Positions 37,609 to 47,347 are shown, counted from the stretch's first letter. The stretch is 64,000 bases of DNA from Rhodanobacteraceae bacterium (GCA_009996615.1 JAACZU010000018.1:1-64000), one strand, 5' to 3'. A program made the numbers and translations. The notes: generated from the sequence alone by a model not told the origin.

Positions 37609-37712
37609 GCGCGTCAGTATAGGCCGCGCGTCGCCCGGGCCTGCGGTACGGCGTCACGGCTTCCAGACAGCGCCCGCAATCCAGCGCGGCCGCCGCGGTT
37701 CGCCTATCGGCT

Positions 37713-37858
37713 CAACACCATCCCCACCCAACCCCTCGCGCATCCCTGCGCTCGCAAGTCCGGTCCGCACATCCCTGTGCGACCGTTCGCCGGCGATCGC
37801 GGCCCGATGGCAGCGATCGAAATCCCGGCTCACCCCCTTGAAGGGGAGGGCTTGAGAG
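37713..37858. repeat. Family C element split by a 95-bp insert
   Basis: The left half (CAACACCATCCCCACCCAAC plus CCCT, 37713-37736) and right half (CACCCCCTTGAAGGGGAGGG plus CTTGAGAG, 37831-37858) match the ends of family C. About 95 bp between them contain two related hairpin-like units (CGCATCCCTGCG and GCACATCCCTGTGC). It lies 13 nt past the stop codon of the BNR-repeat protein gene. Confidence 0.8.
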
Positions 37859-37871
37859 GGGCGGCGGCGGT

Positions 37872-40800
37872 TCAATGCGGCGCGAGCGGCGCCAAGTGCG
37901 CGGCGGCAAGCACCCGCTCCAGCGCCGGCACCTCGTCGCGCTGGAACGCGGCCCACGCCTGCAGCGTCGTGTCGGTCAGCGCGGCGAGGCGGGCGTGGCC
38001 GGCGCGCGCGTCCGGCGAGGGCAGCGCGTCGGCGCCGTCGACCGCGACCAGCAGCTCGCCGAGCGTCTGGTCGAGCCAGGCCAGCGTCTCGATCCGTGCT
38101 GGCGGCGCGCTCCAGGCGTTGTACGGATTGACCGCCGCGCGCGCCCCGGAAACGTCGGCGAGGCGCTCGGCGAAGCGGTCCAATGCCGCGATGGTGGCGG
38201 CATCGGCGCGCGTGCGCCGCTCGCCCACGCCGTCGCGCAGGCGGCCGGCCTCGGCGGCGGCCGCGGCGACGCGCGCGTGCAGCGCCTCGACCGCGCGCGC
38301 CAGCGCGAACTGCTCGGCGTACGCGGCCGCCGGCAGGTCGACGCGCGGATCGGGTGCGACGGTCAGCGGCTGCCGATAGCGGCGGCCGTCGACCTCGAGC
38401 TCGACCGTGTAGCGCCCGGGCGGCGCCCACACGCCGTCGGCCCAGGCGTCGCCGTGCGCGGTCGGCGCCGGCCAGCGCAGCGGCCAGACGAAGCGATGCA
38501 TGCCCGGCGTCGCCACCAGCAGCGACGGTGCCTCGTGCCACTCCGGTGCGACGTTGACCTTGCCGGGGTCGGGCTGCGGCGGCGCCTCGTCGCTGCGGTA
38601 GCGGCGCACCAGTGCGCCCTGCGCGTCGTAGATGGCCAGCTCGAGCGGGCGCCTGGGCGCGCGCGCGAGCACGTAGTCGAGGTAGGCGCCGGCGCGCGGG
38701 TTCGCCGCGGTCGGTTCGTCCTTCGGCAGCGGCGTGCCGGTGAAGCCGGCTTCGCGGTAGCGGATCGCGGTCGACGGCACGAACAGGCGCGTTTCCGGTT
38801 TGGCCGTACGGACGTCCAGCTGCCGCAGCGCGGCGACGTCGCCCATGATCCAGAAGCCGCGCCCGTGCGTGGCGATCACGAGGTCGTCGCCGTGCACGAC
38901 GAGGTCGCGCACCGAGGTGCGCGGCAGGTTCTGCTGCAGCGGCTGCCAGTGCTCGCCGTCGTCGAACGAGACGTATACGCCGAGCTCGGTGGCGGCATAC
39001 AGCAGGCCGCGCCTGGCCGGGTCTTCGCGCACCGCGTTGACGAAGTCGCCGTCACGGATGCCGGCGACGACGAGTTGCCAGCTCTTGCCGCCGTCGCGCG
39101 TGCGGTAGATGTACGGCTTGCGGTCGTCGAGGCGGTGGCGGTCGACCGCGGCCCAGGCGCTGTCGGCGTCGAAATGCGAGGCCTCGATGATCCCGACCTT
39201 CGACCACGCGGTCAGCGCCGGCGGCGTGATGTCCTGCCAGTGCGCGCCGCCGTCGCGCGTGCGCCAGACGAGGCCGTCGTCGGTGCCGGCCCAGAGCAGG
39301 CCATCGGCCAGCGGCGACGGCGCGATCGCGTAGACGACGCCGCGGCGCGGCCCCTGGCCGAGATGGTTGGCCGCGGTCACCGCGTCGAGGTTGGCCGACA
39401 CGCCTGGATCCTCCCGCGTCAGGTCCGGACTGATCGCGGTCCAGTGCGCGCCGCCGTCGACGGTGCGCCAGATCTTCTGGTTGCCGAAATACAGCGCGTT
39501 CGGATCGCGCTTGCCGAACACCAGTGGCAGCGTCCAGGTGCGCCGGTACAGGTCCGGCTCGGCCAGCGTCGGCGGCACCGCACGCGTCTGCTCGCTGCGC
39601 AGGTCGAGCTTCTCGACGTTGCCGCCATAAACGAGGTTCGGATCGCTCGGATCGGGCGCGATCATGCCGGACTCGCCGCCGACGGTGATCTCGCCGAACG
39701 CGCGCAGCGTGACGCCGTCGTGGTCGTTCGTGCGGCTCGGCAGCACGGCCGCGCCCGAATCCTGCTGCGCGCCGTAGACGCGGTACGGAAAGCGCGTGTC
39801 GGTGGCGACGTGGTAGAGCTGCGCGGTCGGCTGGTTGTGCCAGCTCGACCAACTCGCGCCGCCGTTGACGGTCACGATCGCCCCCTGGTCGACGCTGAGG
39901 ATCTGCCGCTGCGGCTCGGCCGGGTCGATCCACAGCTCGTGGAAGTCGTCGCCGGTCGCATCGCCCTTGAGCGGCACGAAGCTGGCGCCGCCATCGTCCG
40001 AGCGCAGCACGATCGTGTTCAGCGCGTACACGCGGTCGGCGTTCTGCGGATCGACCGTGATGCGGCCGAAGTACCAGCCGCGCTGCCAGATGCGCGGATC
40101 GGCGCTGGTCCTGCGCCAGTGCGCGCCGGCGTCGTCGGAGCGGTACAGGCCGCCTTCGTCGCCGTCGACGATCGCGTAGACGCGCTTGGGATCGCTGCGC
40201 GCGACGTCGATGCCGATGCGGCCGAGCTTTCCCTGTGCGAAGCCGTTGCCGCGGATCGGCGTCCAGGTGTCACCGCCGTCGACCGACTTGTAGAGGCCCG
40301 AGCCCGGCCCGCTCGCCGGCGGATAGACGTTCCACGGCGTGCGCCGCGCCTGCCACAGGCTGGCGTAGATCACCTGCGGGTTGCCCGGCTCGAACGCGAG
40401 GTCGATCGCGCCGGTCGCCTCGTCCGGGCCGAGCACCTTCTGCCAATGCTGGCCGCCGTCGCGCGAGCGGAACACGCCGCGCTCGGCGTTCGGGCCGTAC
40501 GGGTGGCCGAGCGCGGCGACGAATACGACGTTCGCATCGCGCGGGTCGATGACGATGCGGCCGATCTGCTGCGAATCGGCCAGGCCGACCTTGGTCCAGC
40601 TACGGCCGGCGTCGGTCGACTTGTACACGCCATCGCCCTGCGCGATGTCCGAGCGCATGTCGGCCTCGCCGGTGCCGACGTAGAGCACGTTGGGATCGGA
40701 CGGCGCGACCGCGAGCGCGCCGATCGAGCCGACCGGCTGGTCGTCGAAGATCGGCTGCCAGGTGCGGCCGGCGTCGCGCGTCTCCCACACACCGCCGTTG

Positions 40801-40973
40801 ACCGCGCCGAAGTAGAAATGCGCCGGCTGCCCCGGCACGCCGGCGGCGGTCAGCACGCGGCCGCCGCGATACGGGCCGAGCAGGCGCCACTGCAGCGCCT
40901 GGAACTGGGCCGGATCGACCGGCGCGGCGGTGGCGGCAGTGGTCAGCGCAAGGACGGCGGCGAGCACGGACAT
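37872..40973 (-). CDS. Large secreted BNR/sortilin-like beta-propeller protein
   Basis: A 1033-residue exported protein. Signal peptide MSVLAAVLALTTAATA. Residues about 25-720 hold repeated BNR/Asp-box blades, for example VNGGVWETRDAGRTWQPI, GDGVYKSTDAGRSWTKVG, RGVFRSRDGGQHWQKVLG, SGLYKSVDGGDTWTPI and DGLVWRTRDGGAHWQDIT, as in VPS10/sortilin and exo-alpha-sialidase folds. The C-terminal 300 residues include an immunoglobulin-like part (GRYTVELEVDGRRYRQPLTV) and a helical end. Such proteins are often annotated as glycosyl hydrolases, but no catalytic residues can be assigned; binding or scaffold roles are as likely. Monocistronic. Confidence 0.85.
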   Translation of the reverse strand: MSVLAAVLALTTAATAAPVDPAQFQALQWRLLGPYRGGRVLTAAGVPGQPAHFYFGAVNGGVWETRDAGRTWQPIFDDQPVGSIGALAVAPSDPNVLYVGTGEADMRSDIAQGDGVYKSTDAGRSWTKVGLADSQQIGRIVIDPRDANVVFVAALGHPYGPNAERGVFRSRDGGQHWQKVLGPDEATGAIDLAFEPGNPQVIYASLWQARRTPWNVYPPASGPGSGLYKSVDGGDTWTPIRGNGFAQGKLGRIGIDVARSDPKRVYAIVDGDEGGLYRSDDAGAHWRRTSADPRIWQRGWYFGRITVDPQNADRVYALNTIVLRSDDGGASFVPLKGDATGDDFHELWIDPAEPQRQILSVDQGAIVTVNGGASWSSWHNQPTAQLYHVATDTRFPYRVYGAQQDSGAAVLPSRTNDHDGVTLRAFGEITVGGESGMIAPDPSDPNLVYGGNVEKLDLRSEQTRAVPPTLAEPDLYRRTWTLPLVFGKRDPNALYFGNQKIWRTVDGGAHWTAISPDLTREDPGVSANLDAVTAANHLGQGPRRGVVYAIAPSPLADGLLWAGTDDGLVWRTRDGGAHWQDITPPALTAWSKVGIIEASHFDADSAWAAVDRHRLDDRKPYIYRTRDGGKSWQLVVAGIRDGDFVNAVREDPARRGLLYAATELGVYVSFDDGEHWQPLQQNLPRTSVRDLVVHGDDLVIATHGRGFWIMGDVAALRQLDVRTAKPETRLFVPSTAIRYREAGFTGTPLPKDEPTAANPRAGAYLDYVLARAPRRPLELAIYDAQGALVRRYRSDEAPPQPDPGKVNVAPEWHEAPSLLVATPGMHRFVWPLRWPAPTAHGDAWADGVWAPPGRYTVELEVDGRRYRQPLTVAPDPRVDLPAAAYAEQFALARAVEALHARVAAAAAEAGRLRDGVGERRTRADAATIAALDRFAERLADVSGARAAVNPYNAWSAPPARIETLAWLDQTLGELLVAVDGADALPSPDARAGHARLAALTDTTLQAWAAFQRDEVPALERVLAAAHLAPLAPH

Positions 40974-41084
40974 CGGAAATCCCCCGGGGACGCGCGACGG
41001 CGCATCGCGAAGGCGCGATCATAGCGGCGCGCGAGCGCGGCTGCCGGGCGGCGACGCGGCGGCCGGGTCAGGTAAAGTAGGCGC

Positions 41085-42695
41085 ATGTATCTCGAGTATT
41101 ACGGCCTGCGCGAGCCGCCGTTTTCGATCACGCCGGACCCGCGCTATGTGTTCCTGTCCGAACGGCACCGGGATGCGCTCGCGCACCTGCTGTACGGCAT
41201 CGGCAAGGGCGGCAGCGGCGGCTTCGTGCAACTGACCGGCGAGGTCGGCACCGGCAAGACCACGCTGTGCCGGCTGCTGCTGGAGCAGTTGCCGGAGAAC
41301 ACGCGCGTCGCGCTGGTGCTGAACCCGAAGCTGTCGCCGGTCGAGCTGGTCGAGACCGTCTGCGAGGAGCTGAAGCTGCCGATCGACGGCAAGCGCGGCA
41401 GCCTCAAGGGCCTGACCGACACGCTCAACGCGTTCCTGCTCGACGCCTACGCGCAGGGCCTGCGCGTGGTGCTGATCGTCGACGAGGCGCAGAACCTGTC
41501 GACCGAGGCGCTCGAGCAGGTGCGCCTGTTGACCAACCTCGAGACGCCGACGCAGAAGCTGCTGCAGATCATCCTGCTCGGCCAGCCGGAGCTGCGCGAG
41601 CTGCTCGAACGGCCGGAGCTGCGCCAGCTGGCGCAGCGCATCACCGCGCGCTACCACCTGACCCCGCTCGACGCGGCCGAGACCGAGACCTACGTGCGCC
41701 ATCGCCTGGCGGTGGCCGGCTGCGCGCGCATCCCGTTCTCGCGCCTGGGCCTGAAGGCGCTGTACCAGCGCTCCGGCGGCATCCCGCGCCTGATCAACAT
41801 CATCGCCGACCGCGCGCTGATGGCCGGCTACGCGCGCGAACAGGACTCGATCGGCGAGCGCCTGGTCGACCGCGCCGCCGACGAGACGCTGCCCGGCCAC
41901 GCGCGCTACTGGCTGCGCCGCTACGGCCGCTGGGCCGCGGCGGCCCTGCTGGTGCTGGCGCTCGGCGCCGGCCTGGCCTGGCTGCGCCTGCCGCAGCCGG
42001 CCGTGCCCGAGATCGCGCCGGCGCCGGCCGTGGCAGAGCCGGCGCCGGTCGATGCCGAGGCGCAGCGCCTGGCCGAGAGCCTGGCTCAGGCGCCCGAGAC
42101 CGAGCTGACCGCGTTCACGCAGCTCCTGGCGCGCTGGCAGGTCGACGCCAACGAGGTGTCGGTGCGCGCGGCCACGCGCTGCCCGGCGCTGGTCGCGCCC
42201 GGCGTCGCCTGCCTGCGCGGCCACGCCACGCTGGAACAGCTGGCGCGCTTCGACCGCCCGCTGATCCTGCTGCTCGGCACCGGCAGCGGCGCCGACGCGC
42301 ACCCGGCCTATGCACTGCTGCAGGGCGTCGGCGCCCGGCAGGTGCGCCTGGACCTCGCCGGTGCGCGCTATGAACTTGCGCGCGCCTCGCTGTCCAAGGT
42401 CTGGAATGGCGATTTCATCGTGCTGTGGCGCCTGCCCACCGACATCCCGGCGACGCTGCGGCGTGGCGACAGCGGCGCCGGCGTGGCCTGGACACTCGAG
42501 CGGCTGAAGACCTTCGACGGCGGCGCCGGCGCGAAGGGCGGCGCAGCGACCTTCGACGCCGACACCGAGGCGCGCGTGCGCAAGCTGCAGCAGGCCTACG
42601 GCATCAAGGCCGACGGCATCGTCGGGCCGGAAACGCTGTTCGCGCTGTCCGCGCTCGACGACGCCGGGCCGCATCTGGCGCGGACGGTCGAATGA
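41085..42695 (+). CDS. gspA: General secretion pathway ATPase GspA/ExeA
   Basis: A 536-residue inner-membrane AAA+ ATPase. The N-terminus is MYLEYYGLREPPFSITPDPR. Walker A is GEVGTGKTT (residues 52-60) and Walker B is VVLIVDEAQN (D133, E134). A transmembrane helix lies near 285-305 (RWAAAALLVLALGAGLAWL), and a periplasmic part ends in a peptidoglycan-binding domain (TEARVRKLQQAYGIKADGIVGPETLFAL). With GspB it forms the complex that helps the type II secretin assemble across peptidoglycan. gspB follows 70 nt downstream. The other gsp genes are outside this window. Confidence 0.92.
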   Translation: MYLEYYGLREPPFSITPDPRYVFLSERHRDALAHLLYGIGKGGSGGFVQLTGEVGTGKTTLCRLLLEQLPENTRVALVLNPKLSPVELVETVCEELKLPIDGKRGSLKGLTDTLNAFLLDAYAQGLRVVLIVDEAQNLSTEALEQVRLLTNLETPTQKLLQIILLGQPELRELLERPELRQLAQRITARYHLTPLDAAETETYVRHRLAVAGCARIPFSRLGLKALYQRSGGIPRLINIIADRALMAGYAREQDSIGERLVDRAADETLPGHARYWLRRYGRWAAAALLVLALGAGLAWLRLPQPAVPEIAPAPAVAEPAPVDAEAQRLAESLAQAPETELTAFTQLLARWQVDANEVSVRAATRCPALVAPGVACLRGHATLEQLARFDRPLILLLGTGSGADAHPAYALLQGVGARQVRLDLAGARYELARASLSKVWNGDFIVLWRLPTDIPATLRRGDSGAGVAWTLERLKTFDGGAGAKGGAATFDADTEARVRKLQQAYGIKADGIVGPETLFALSALDDAGPHLARTVE

Positions 42696-42765
42696 GCCGC
42701 GCGCGGCCGTCACGCCGCTTCGCGGCGCCCACCGCACGCACGCCGCATCCCCAGCAGGAACCGCA

Positions 42766-43692
42766 ATGTCGTTGATCCTCGAAGCCCTCAAGAAATCCGA
42801 ACAGCAGCGCCGCCTCGGCGAGGCGCCGACGCTCGGCTCGCCGGTGCTGGTCGTGCGGCGCCGGCGCAGCCTGCTGCCGCTGCTCGGCGTGCTGATCGTC
42901 GCCGCGCTTGGCGCCGGCTGGTGGCTGACGCGCACGCCGGCGCCCACGCCGGCCCCGGCGGCCACCGCCAGCACGGCCACGCCGCCATCCGCCGCCACGC
43001 CAGCCGCGCCAGCCGCGCCTGCAGCGCGTACGCCCGCGCGTCCGGCACCGCCGCCGAACGCCGAGGCCGCGCAGGCGGAGGCCACCGAGCGCGCACTGGC
43101 GATCGGCCCGGCCCAGGTGCAGCTGCCCACGCCGGCGCCCGGCCCGGCCAGCGAGCGGCCCGGCGGCGTCGCGCTGCCGCCGCCGTCGGCACTGACCGGC
43201 GGCCCGCACGACGTCGCCTCGACCGCGCAGGCCCCCGCCGCGCCTGCCGCGGTCGTTCCGGGCACGCGCATGGCCAGCACGGCCGCCAGGCAACAACCGG
43301 CCCCGGCGACGCCGGTTGCTACAGCGCCGTCCCGCGCGCCGGCCGCCGCAGCTCCGGCTCCGGCTCAGGCTCCGACTCAAGCTCAAGCTCCGGCTGCCCC
43401 ACCTGCGCCGCCGCCGGCGCCGGCGGCGGCCGCGCAACCGACGCCGGCTGCGCCGGCGCTGCCGACGGTGTGGGAGCTGCCATATGCGACGCGCAAGGAT
43501 CTGCCGCAGCTCGCGCTGACCATGCACGTCTATTCACTCGAGGCGAGCGAGCGCTTCGTCGTCGTGCGCGGCGACCGCCACGTCGAGGGCGACGACCTCG
43601 GCGATGGCGTGACGCTGCGCCAGATCACGCCCGACGGCATGGTGCTGGAGTTCAAGGGCCAGCGCTTCCGCTACCCGCGCGACGGCCGCTGA
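42766..43692 (+). CDS. gspB: General secretion pathway protein GspB
   Basis: A 308-residue GspB. The diagnostic N-terminus is MSLILEALKKSEQQRRLGEAPTL, then a transmembrane helix (LLPLLGVLIVAALGAGWWL). A very long Ala/Pro-rich periplasmic linker covers about residues 70-235 (including Pro/Ala/Gln repeats such as APAQAPTQAQAPAAPPAPPP). A C-terminal GspB domain contains LTMHVYSLEASERFVVVRGD and DGMVLEFKGQRFRYPR. The linker DNA holds tandem GCTCCGGCT-like units, so its length may vary between strains. It works with GspA. Confidence 0.9.
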   Translation: MSLILEALKKSEQQRRLGEAPTLGSPVLVVRRRRSLLPLLGVLIVAALGAGWWLTRTPAPTPAPAATASTATPPSAATPAAPAAPAARTPARPAPPPNAEAAQAEATERALAIGPAQVQLPTPAPGPASERPGGVALPPPSALTGGPHDVASTAQAPAAPAAVVPGTRMASTAARQQPAPATPVATAPSRAPAAAAPAPAQAPTQAQAPAAPPAPPPAPAAAAQPTPAAPALPTVWELPYATRKDLPQLALTMHVYSLEASERFVVVRGDRHVEGDDLGDGVTLRQITPDGMVLEFKGQRFRYPRDGR

Positions 43693-43716
43693 CGACGCCA
43701 CGGACGGAGTCGCCGC

Positions 43717-44400
43717 GTGTTCGTGCACCTGCCGAGCCGCCGCCAGCCGGGCCCGCCGTGGGCGACGCTGCTGATCGTCGCCGCCTGCGTGGTCGTGTTC
43801 CTGTGGCTGGCGACGATGCCGGCCACGCAGCGCCTGGCGCTGCTGACGCGCTGGGGCACCGTGCCGACGACGCTGCTCGACGCGAGCGCGCCGTGGCTGC
43901 AGCAGCTGGCCGAGCTGCGCGCGGCGCGCCTGGTCACGGCGATCTTCATCCACGCCGACTGGCTGCACCTGACCGGCAACCTGCTGTTCCTGATCGTGTT
44001 CGGCGTGCCCGCCGAGCGCGCGCTCGGCACGCGCCGCTTCCTCGCGCTGTTCGTGCTCGGCGGCGCGTTCGCCAACCTGATCGGCGCATTCACGCTGGCC
44101 GGCACCAGCGCGCCGATCGTCGGCTCCAGCGGCGCGGTCTCGGCCGTGGTCGGCGCCTACCTGGCACTGTTTCCGCGCGCGCGCCTCGGCCTGGTGCTGC
44201 CGCTGGGCGCGTACCTGGAGTTCGTGCGCATCCCGGCGCCGCTCCTGATCGGCTTCTGGGCGATGCTGCAGTTGCTCTTCACCTACGTCGGCCCGGCCTT
44301 CGGCGCGGTCGCCTGGTGGACCCACCTCGGCGGCTTCCTGATCGGCATCGTGTTCGCGCTGGTGTCGCGGCCGGCAATCGCGCGGCGGATGAGGAGCTGA
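43717..44400 (+). CDS. Rhomboid family intramembrane serine protease
   Basis: A 227-residue rhomboid with six helices. The catalytic dyad is Ser138 in IVGSSGAVSAVVGAYLA and His203 in WWTHLGGFLIG. The supporting HxxxxHxxxN motif is H79/H84/N88 in FIHADWLHLTGN. The GTG at 43717 is the start, with GGAG about eight bases before it, 24 nt after gspB, so the gene may be read with gspAB. The substrates are unknown. In other proteobacteria rhomboids process membrane proteins in quality control or secretion; a link with type II secretion here is speculative. Confidence 0.92.
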   Translation: MFVHLPSRRQPGPPWATLLIVAACVVVFLWLATMPATQRLALLTRWGTVPTTLLDASAPWLQQLAELRAARLVTAIFIHADWLHLTGNLLFLIVFGVPAERALGTRRFLALFVLGGAFANLIGAFTLAGTSAPIVGSSGAVSAVVGAYLALFPRARLGLVLPLGAYLEFVRIPAPLLIGFWAMLQLLFTYVGPAFGAVAWWTHLGGFLIGIVFALVSRPAIARRMRS

Positions 44401-44401
44401 G

Positions 44402-44431
44402 AAGCCGGGATTGGGGATTCGGGAGTGGGGA
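44402..44431. repeat. Family E fragment
   Basis: One-sided run of GGGATTGGGGATTCGGGAGT type heptamers directly after the rhomboid stop codon. No complementary arm is found in the gap. Confidence 0.6.
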
Positions 44432-44548
44432 TTGGGCGAGGCAAAAGCATCGCCGCCCTGCCCCCAGCGGCGAGCGGATCATGGCGTTTCCGCTCGCACC
44501 GCCGGGGAAAAGCCGAGGCTGAAGGCCGAGAAGCGAAAGCCGCGCTGC

Positions 44549-44620
44549 TGTGGGAGCGGCCTCAGCCGCGATGCTCGGCTGCCAAACGGCGCAGGCATCG
44601 GGACTGAAGTCCCTCCCACA
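44549..44620. repeat. REP family B inverted pair
   Basis: TGTGGGAGCGGCCTCAGCCG (44549) and the diverged inverted unit GCATCGGGACTGAAGTCCCT ending CCCACA (44620). The pair lies between the convergent rhomboid and ctp genes. The rest of the 263-nt gap holds no gene. Confidence 0.8.
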
Positions 44621-44663
44621 GATCGCGGCGGCGTCCGCGCTTTTGCGGGAGCAACGTCGCCGG

Positions 44664-46028
44664 CTAGCCGTTGTGTGCCGGCGCCGGCTTGCTGCGCAGC
44701 GCGAGTGCCTTGAGCGCGTTGAGCGCCTCGTTCAGCGCGTAATCCTGCTGCACGCCGCGGTCGGCCGAACCCGGCGCGACGTCGGCGGCGGCGCCTTCGT
44801 CGGTGCCCTTCAAGTGGTTGCGCAGGTCGCGCTCGCCGACGATGGGCGTCGGCTCGTTCTCGCGCGGGGCCAGCGCGAGGTCGGCCAGCGCGATGTCGGG
44901 CTGGATGCCGGCGGCCTGGATCGAGGTGCCGCTGGGCGTGTAGTAGCGCGCGGTGGTCAGCTTGACCGCGTGGTCGGCGTCGAGCGGCAGCACGGTCTGC
45001 ACGGAGCCCTTGCCGAAGCTGCGCCGGCCCATCAGCAGCGCGCGGTGGTTGTCCTTCAGCGCGCCGGCGACGATCTCGGCGGCCGAGGCGGTGCCGTTGT
45101 CGATCAGGACGACCAGCGGCGCGCCGTTGAGCAGGTCGCCGGGCGTGGCGCGGAAGCTCAGGTCCGCTTCCTTCAGGCGCCCGCGCGTGGTCACGATCAC
45201 GCCGCTGTCGAGGAACGCGTCGCTGATCTCGACCGCGGAAGTGAGCAGGCCGCCGGGATTGCTGCGCAGGTCGAGCACCGCACCGCGCAGCGGCGCCTTG
45301 TTGTCGGCCTGCAGGCGCTCGAGGCGCTTGCGCAGCTGCGCGCCGGTGTCGGCCTGGAACTGGCTGACGCGCACGTAGGCGTAGCCGGGCTCGAGCAGGC
45401 GCGCGCGCACGCTGGCGACGCGGATCACGTCGCGCTTCATCGTGATGTCGACCGGCACGCTCTGCTTCTCGTGCAGCACATTCAGCGTGATCTCGCTGCC
45501 GGGCTTGCCGCGCAGCATCGCGACCGCGTCGTCGAGGTCGTCGGACTGCACCGGCTTGCCGTTGATGCGCACGATCGTGTCGCCGGCGCGGATACCGGCG
45601 CGTTCGGCCGGCGAGTCGTCGATCGGCGCGACCACGCGCAGCGTGCCGTCGACCTGCATGACTTCGATGCCGAGGCCGTTGTAGGCGCCGGTGGTGTCCT
45701 CGTTGAGGTCCTCCAGCTGCTCCTTGCCGAGGTACTCGCTGTGCGGATCGAGGCCGGCCAGCATGCCGTGGATCGCCGCCTGCATCAGGCGGCGGTCGTC
45801 GACCTTGTCGACGTAGGCCTGCTTGACCAGGCTGTAGACCGCGGTGAACGCGCGCACGTCGGCCAGGTCGACCGCGTCCTTGTCCTTGGCCGGGGTCGCG
45901 CTGGCGGCGACCGGTGCGCCGGCGCCTTCGGCGGTGTCCGCGCCGGCCGCGGCCGGCGGCGGATCGGCGGCCAGGGCCGGCAGCGCGGCCAGCGCGAACA
46001 GGAACGGGACAAGCAGACGCATCGACAT
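44664..46028 (-). CDS. ctpA: Carboxyl-terminal processing protease, S41 family
   Basis: A 454-residue periplasmic protease. The signal peptide is MSMRLLVPFLFALAALPALA. A PDZ domain lies at about residues 115-200 (GAYNGLGIEVMQVDG, SPAERAGIRAGDTIVRINGKPV). The S41 core has the Ser315/Lys340 dyad in NGTASAAEIVAGAL and RRSFGKGSVQTVLPL. The Ala-rich stretch before residue 50 is a linker. The start could also be Met3. It is downstream of envC in the same direction after 113 nt; the gpmI-envC-ctp order is conserved in gammaproteobacteria. It trims periplasmic proteins and cell-wall enzymes. Confidence 0.93.
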   Translation of the reverse strand: MSMRLLVPFLFALAALPALAADPPPAAAGADTAEGAGAPVAASATPAKDKDAVDLADVRAFTAVYSLVKQAYVDKVDDRRLMQAAIHGMLAGLDPHSEYLGKEQLEDLNEDTTGAYNGLGIEVMQVDGTLRVVAPIDDSPAERAGIRAGDTIVRINGKPVQSDDLDDAVAMLRGKPGSEITLNVLHEKQSVPVDITMKRDVIRVASVRARLLEPGYAYVRVSQFQADTGAQLRKRLERLQADNKAPLRGAVLDLRSNPGGLLTSAVEISDAFLDSGVIVTTRGRLKEADLSFRATPGDLLNGAPLVVLIDNGTASAAEIVAGALKDNHRALLMGRRSFGKGSVQTVLPLDADHAVKLTTARYYTPSGTSIQAAGIQPDIALADLALAPRENEPTPIVGERDLRNHLKGTDEGAAADVAPGSADRGVQQDYALNEALNALKALALRSKPAPAHNG

Positions 46029-46141
46029 GGGAGCAACCTCGCAGGGGTGCGCCGAGTGTAGTACCGCGGACGTGTGGTCGCCGTTATCGGCCCGCCGCGG
46101 CGGGGCGCACCTGATTCGAGCGATGTGGGGACGGCGGCAGC

Positions 46142-47347
46142 TCAGCGCAACCACGCGCGCGGATCGACCGGCTGGCCCTTGGCGCGCAGCTCGAAGTACA
46201 GGCCGGCGGCCTTCTGGCCGCCGCTGGCGCCACTGGTGGCGATCGTCTCGCCGGCGTTGACCCAGTCGCCGACATCCTTCAGCAGCGTCTCGTTGCAGCC
46301 GTACAGGCTGAGGTAGCCGTCGCCGTGGTCGACGATGATCATCAGGCCGTAGCCGCGCAGCCAATCGGCGAACGCGACGCGGCCGTGCGAGACCGCATGC
46401 ACCGCGCTGCCGGATCTGGCGGCCAGCAGCAGGCCGCTGCTGCGGCGCCCGCTGTCGTCGGCGGCGCCGAACGCGGTCAGGACCTTGCCCTGCAGCGGCC
46501 AGGCGAGCTGGCCGCGCAGCGACGCGAACGGCTGCGCGCCGGACAGCTGCCGGGGAATGTCGGCGAACACGTCGCGCAGGCGTTCGATCAGCGCGGTCAG
46601 TTCCGTCTCGTCGCGGCCGAGCGCGGCGATGCGCGCGGCCTGGTCCTTGAGCTGGCCCTCCATCGCCTCCAGCCGCCGCGCCCGCTCGGCGCGCCCGGCC
46701 TCGAGCCGCTCGCCCTCGGCGCTGCGCGCGGCACGCGTGGCGGCGAGCTCGGCGCGCGCCGCGGTGATGGTCGCCTCGAGCGTGGCCAGTTCGCGCAGGT
46801 CGCCGCGCAGGCGCTCGATCTGGCCGACCTGCGCGCGCTGGAAGTAGCGGTGGTAGGCCAGCACGCGCGCGATCGCGGCGACGTCGTCCTGCTGCAGCAG
46901 CAGCTTCAGTTCCTCGTCGTGGCCGAGCGCGTAGGCCGAGCGCAGCAGCACGGCGAGCGCCGCGCGCTGCGCCCTCAACGCGCCTTCAAGCTCGCCGCGG
47001 CGGCCGTCGAGGTGGTCCAGCTCGGCCTGCTGCACGGCCAGCTTGTCATCGAGCGCGTGCACGTCCTTGGCCACCGCGGCCAACGCGAGTTCCTGCTCGC
47101 GCAGCGCGCGCACGGCTTCGCCGCGCTGGTCGGTGGTCGCGCGCTGCTGCGCGGCCAGCGCCGCGAGCTCGGCGCGCACGGCCTCGAGCCGCTGGCGCGC
47201 GGCCTGCTCCTGCGCGGCGCGCTGCGCCGCATCGGGCTGGTCCTGCGCCGGCGCGACGGTGGCCAGCGCCAGTGCGAGGGCCGCGACGACGAGCGCGCGA
47301 CGCAGGCGGCGCGCGCGTATCGAGGCGGCGGGCGCGCGGCGCGGCAC
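46142..47347 (-). CDS. envC: Murein hydrolase activator EnvC
   Basis: A 401-residue exported protein. The basic signal sequence is RRLRRALVVAALALALATVAPAQ. A long coiled coil covers residues 35-260 (Ala/Glu/Arg-rich heptads), and a C-terminal LytM/M23 domain has GLLLAARSGSAVHAVSHGRVAFADWLRGYGLMIIVDHGDGYLSLYG. The zinc-binding HxH residues of active M23 enzymes are changed, as expected for EnvC, which activates amidases at the septum rather than cutting murein. The GTG at 47347 follows the gpmI stop codon directly, so translation is coupled. Confidence 0.92.
   Translation of the reverse strand: MPRRAPAASIRARRLRRALVVAALALALATVAPAQDQPDAAQRAAQEQAARQRLEAVRAELAALAAQQRATTDQRGEAVRALREQELALAAVAKDVHALDDKLAVQQAELDHLDGRRGELEGALRAQRAALAVLLRSAYALGHDEELKLLLQQDDVAAIARVLAYHRYFQRAQVGQIERLRGDLRELATLEATITAARAELAATRAARSAEGERLEAGRAERARRLEAMEGQLKDQAARIAALGRDETELTALIERLRDVFADIPRQLSGAQPFASLRGQLAWPLQGKVLTAFGAADDSGRRSSGLLLAARSGSAVHAVSHGRVAFADWLRGYGLMIIVDHGDGYLSLYGCNETLLKDVGDWVNAGETIATSGASGGQKAAGLYFELRAKGQPVDPRAWLR

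Noticed and set aside
37875-41024. Plus-strand ORF of 1049 codons opposite the BNR-repeat protein
   Set aside because: Composition is typical of antisense frames and the minus strand shows a signal peptide and Asp-box repeats.
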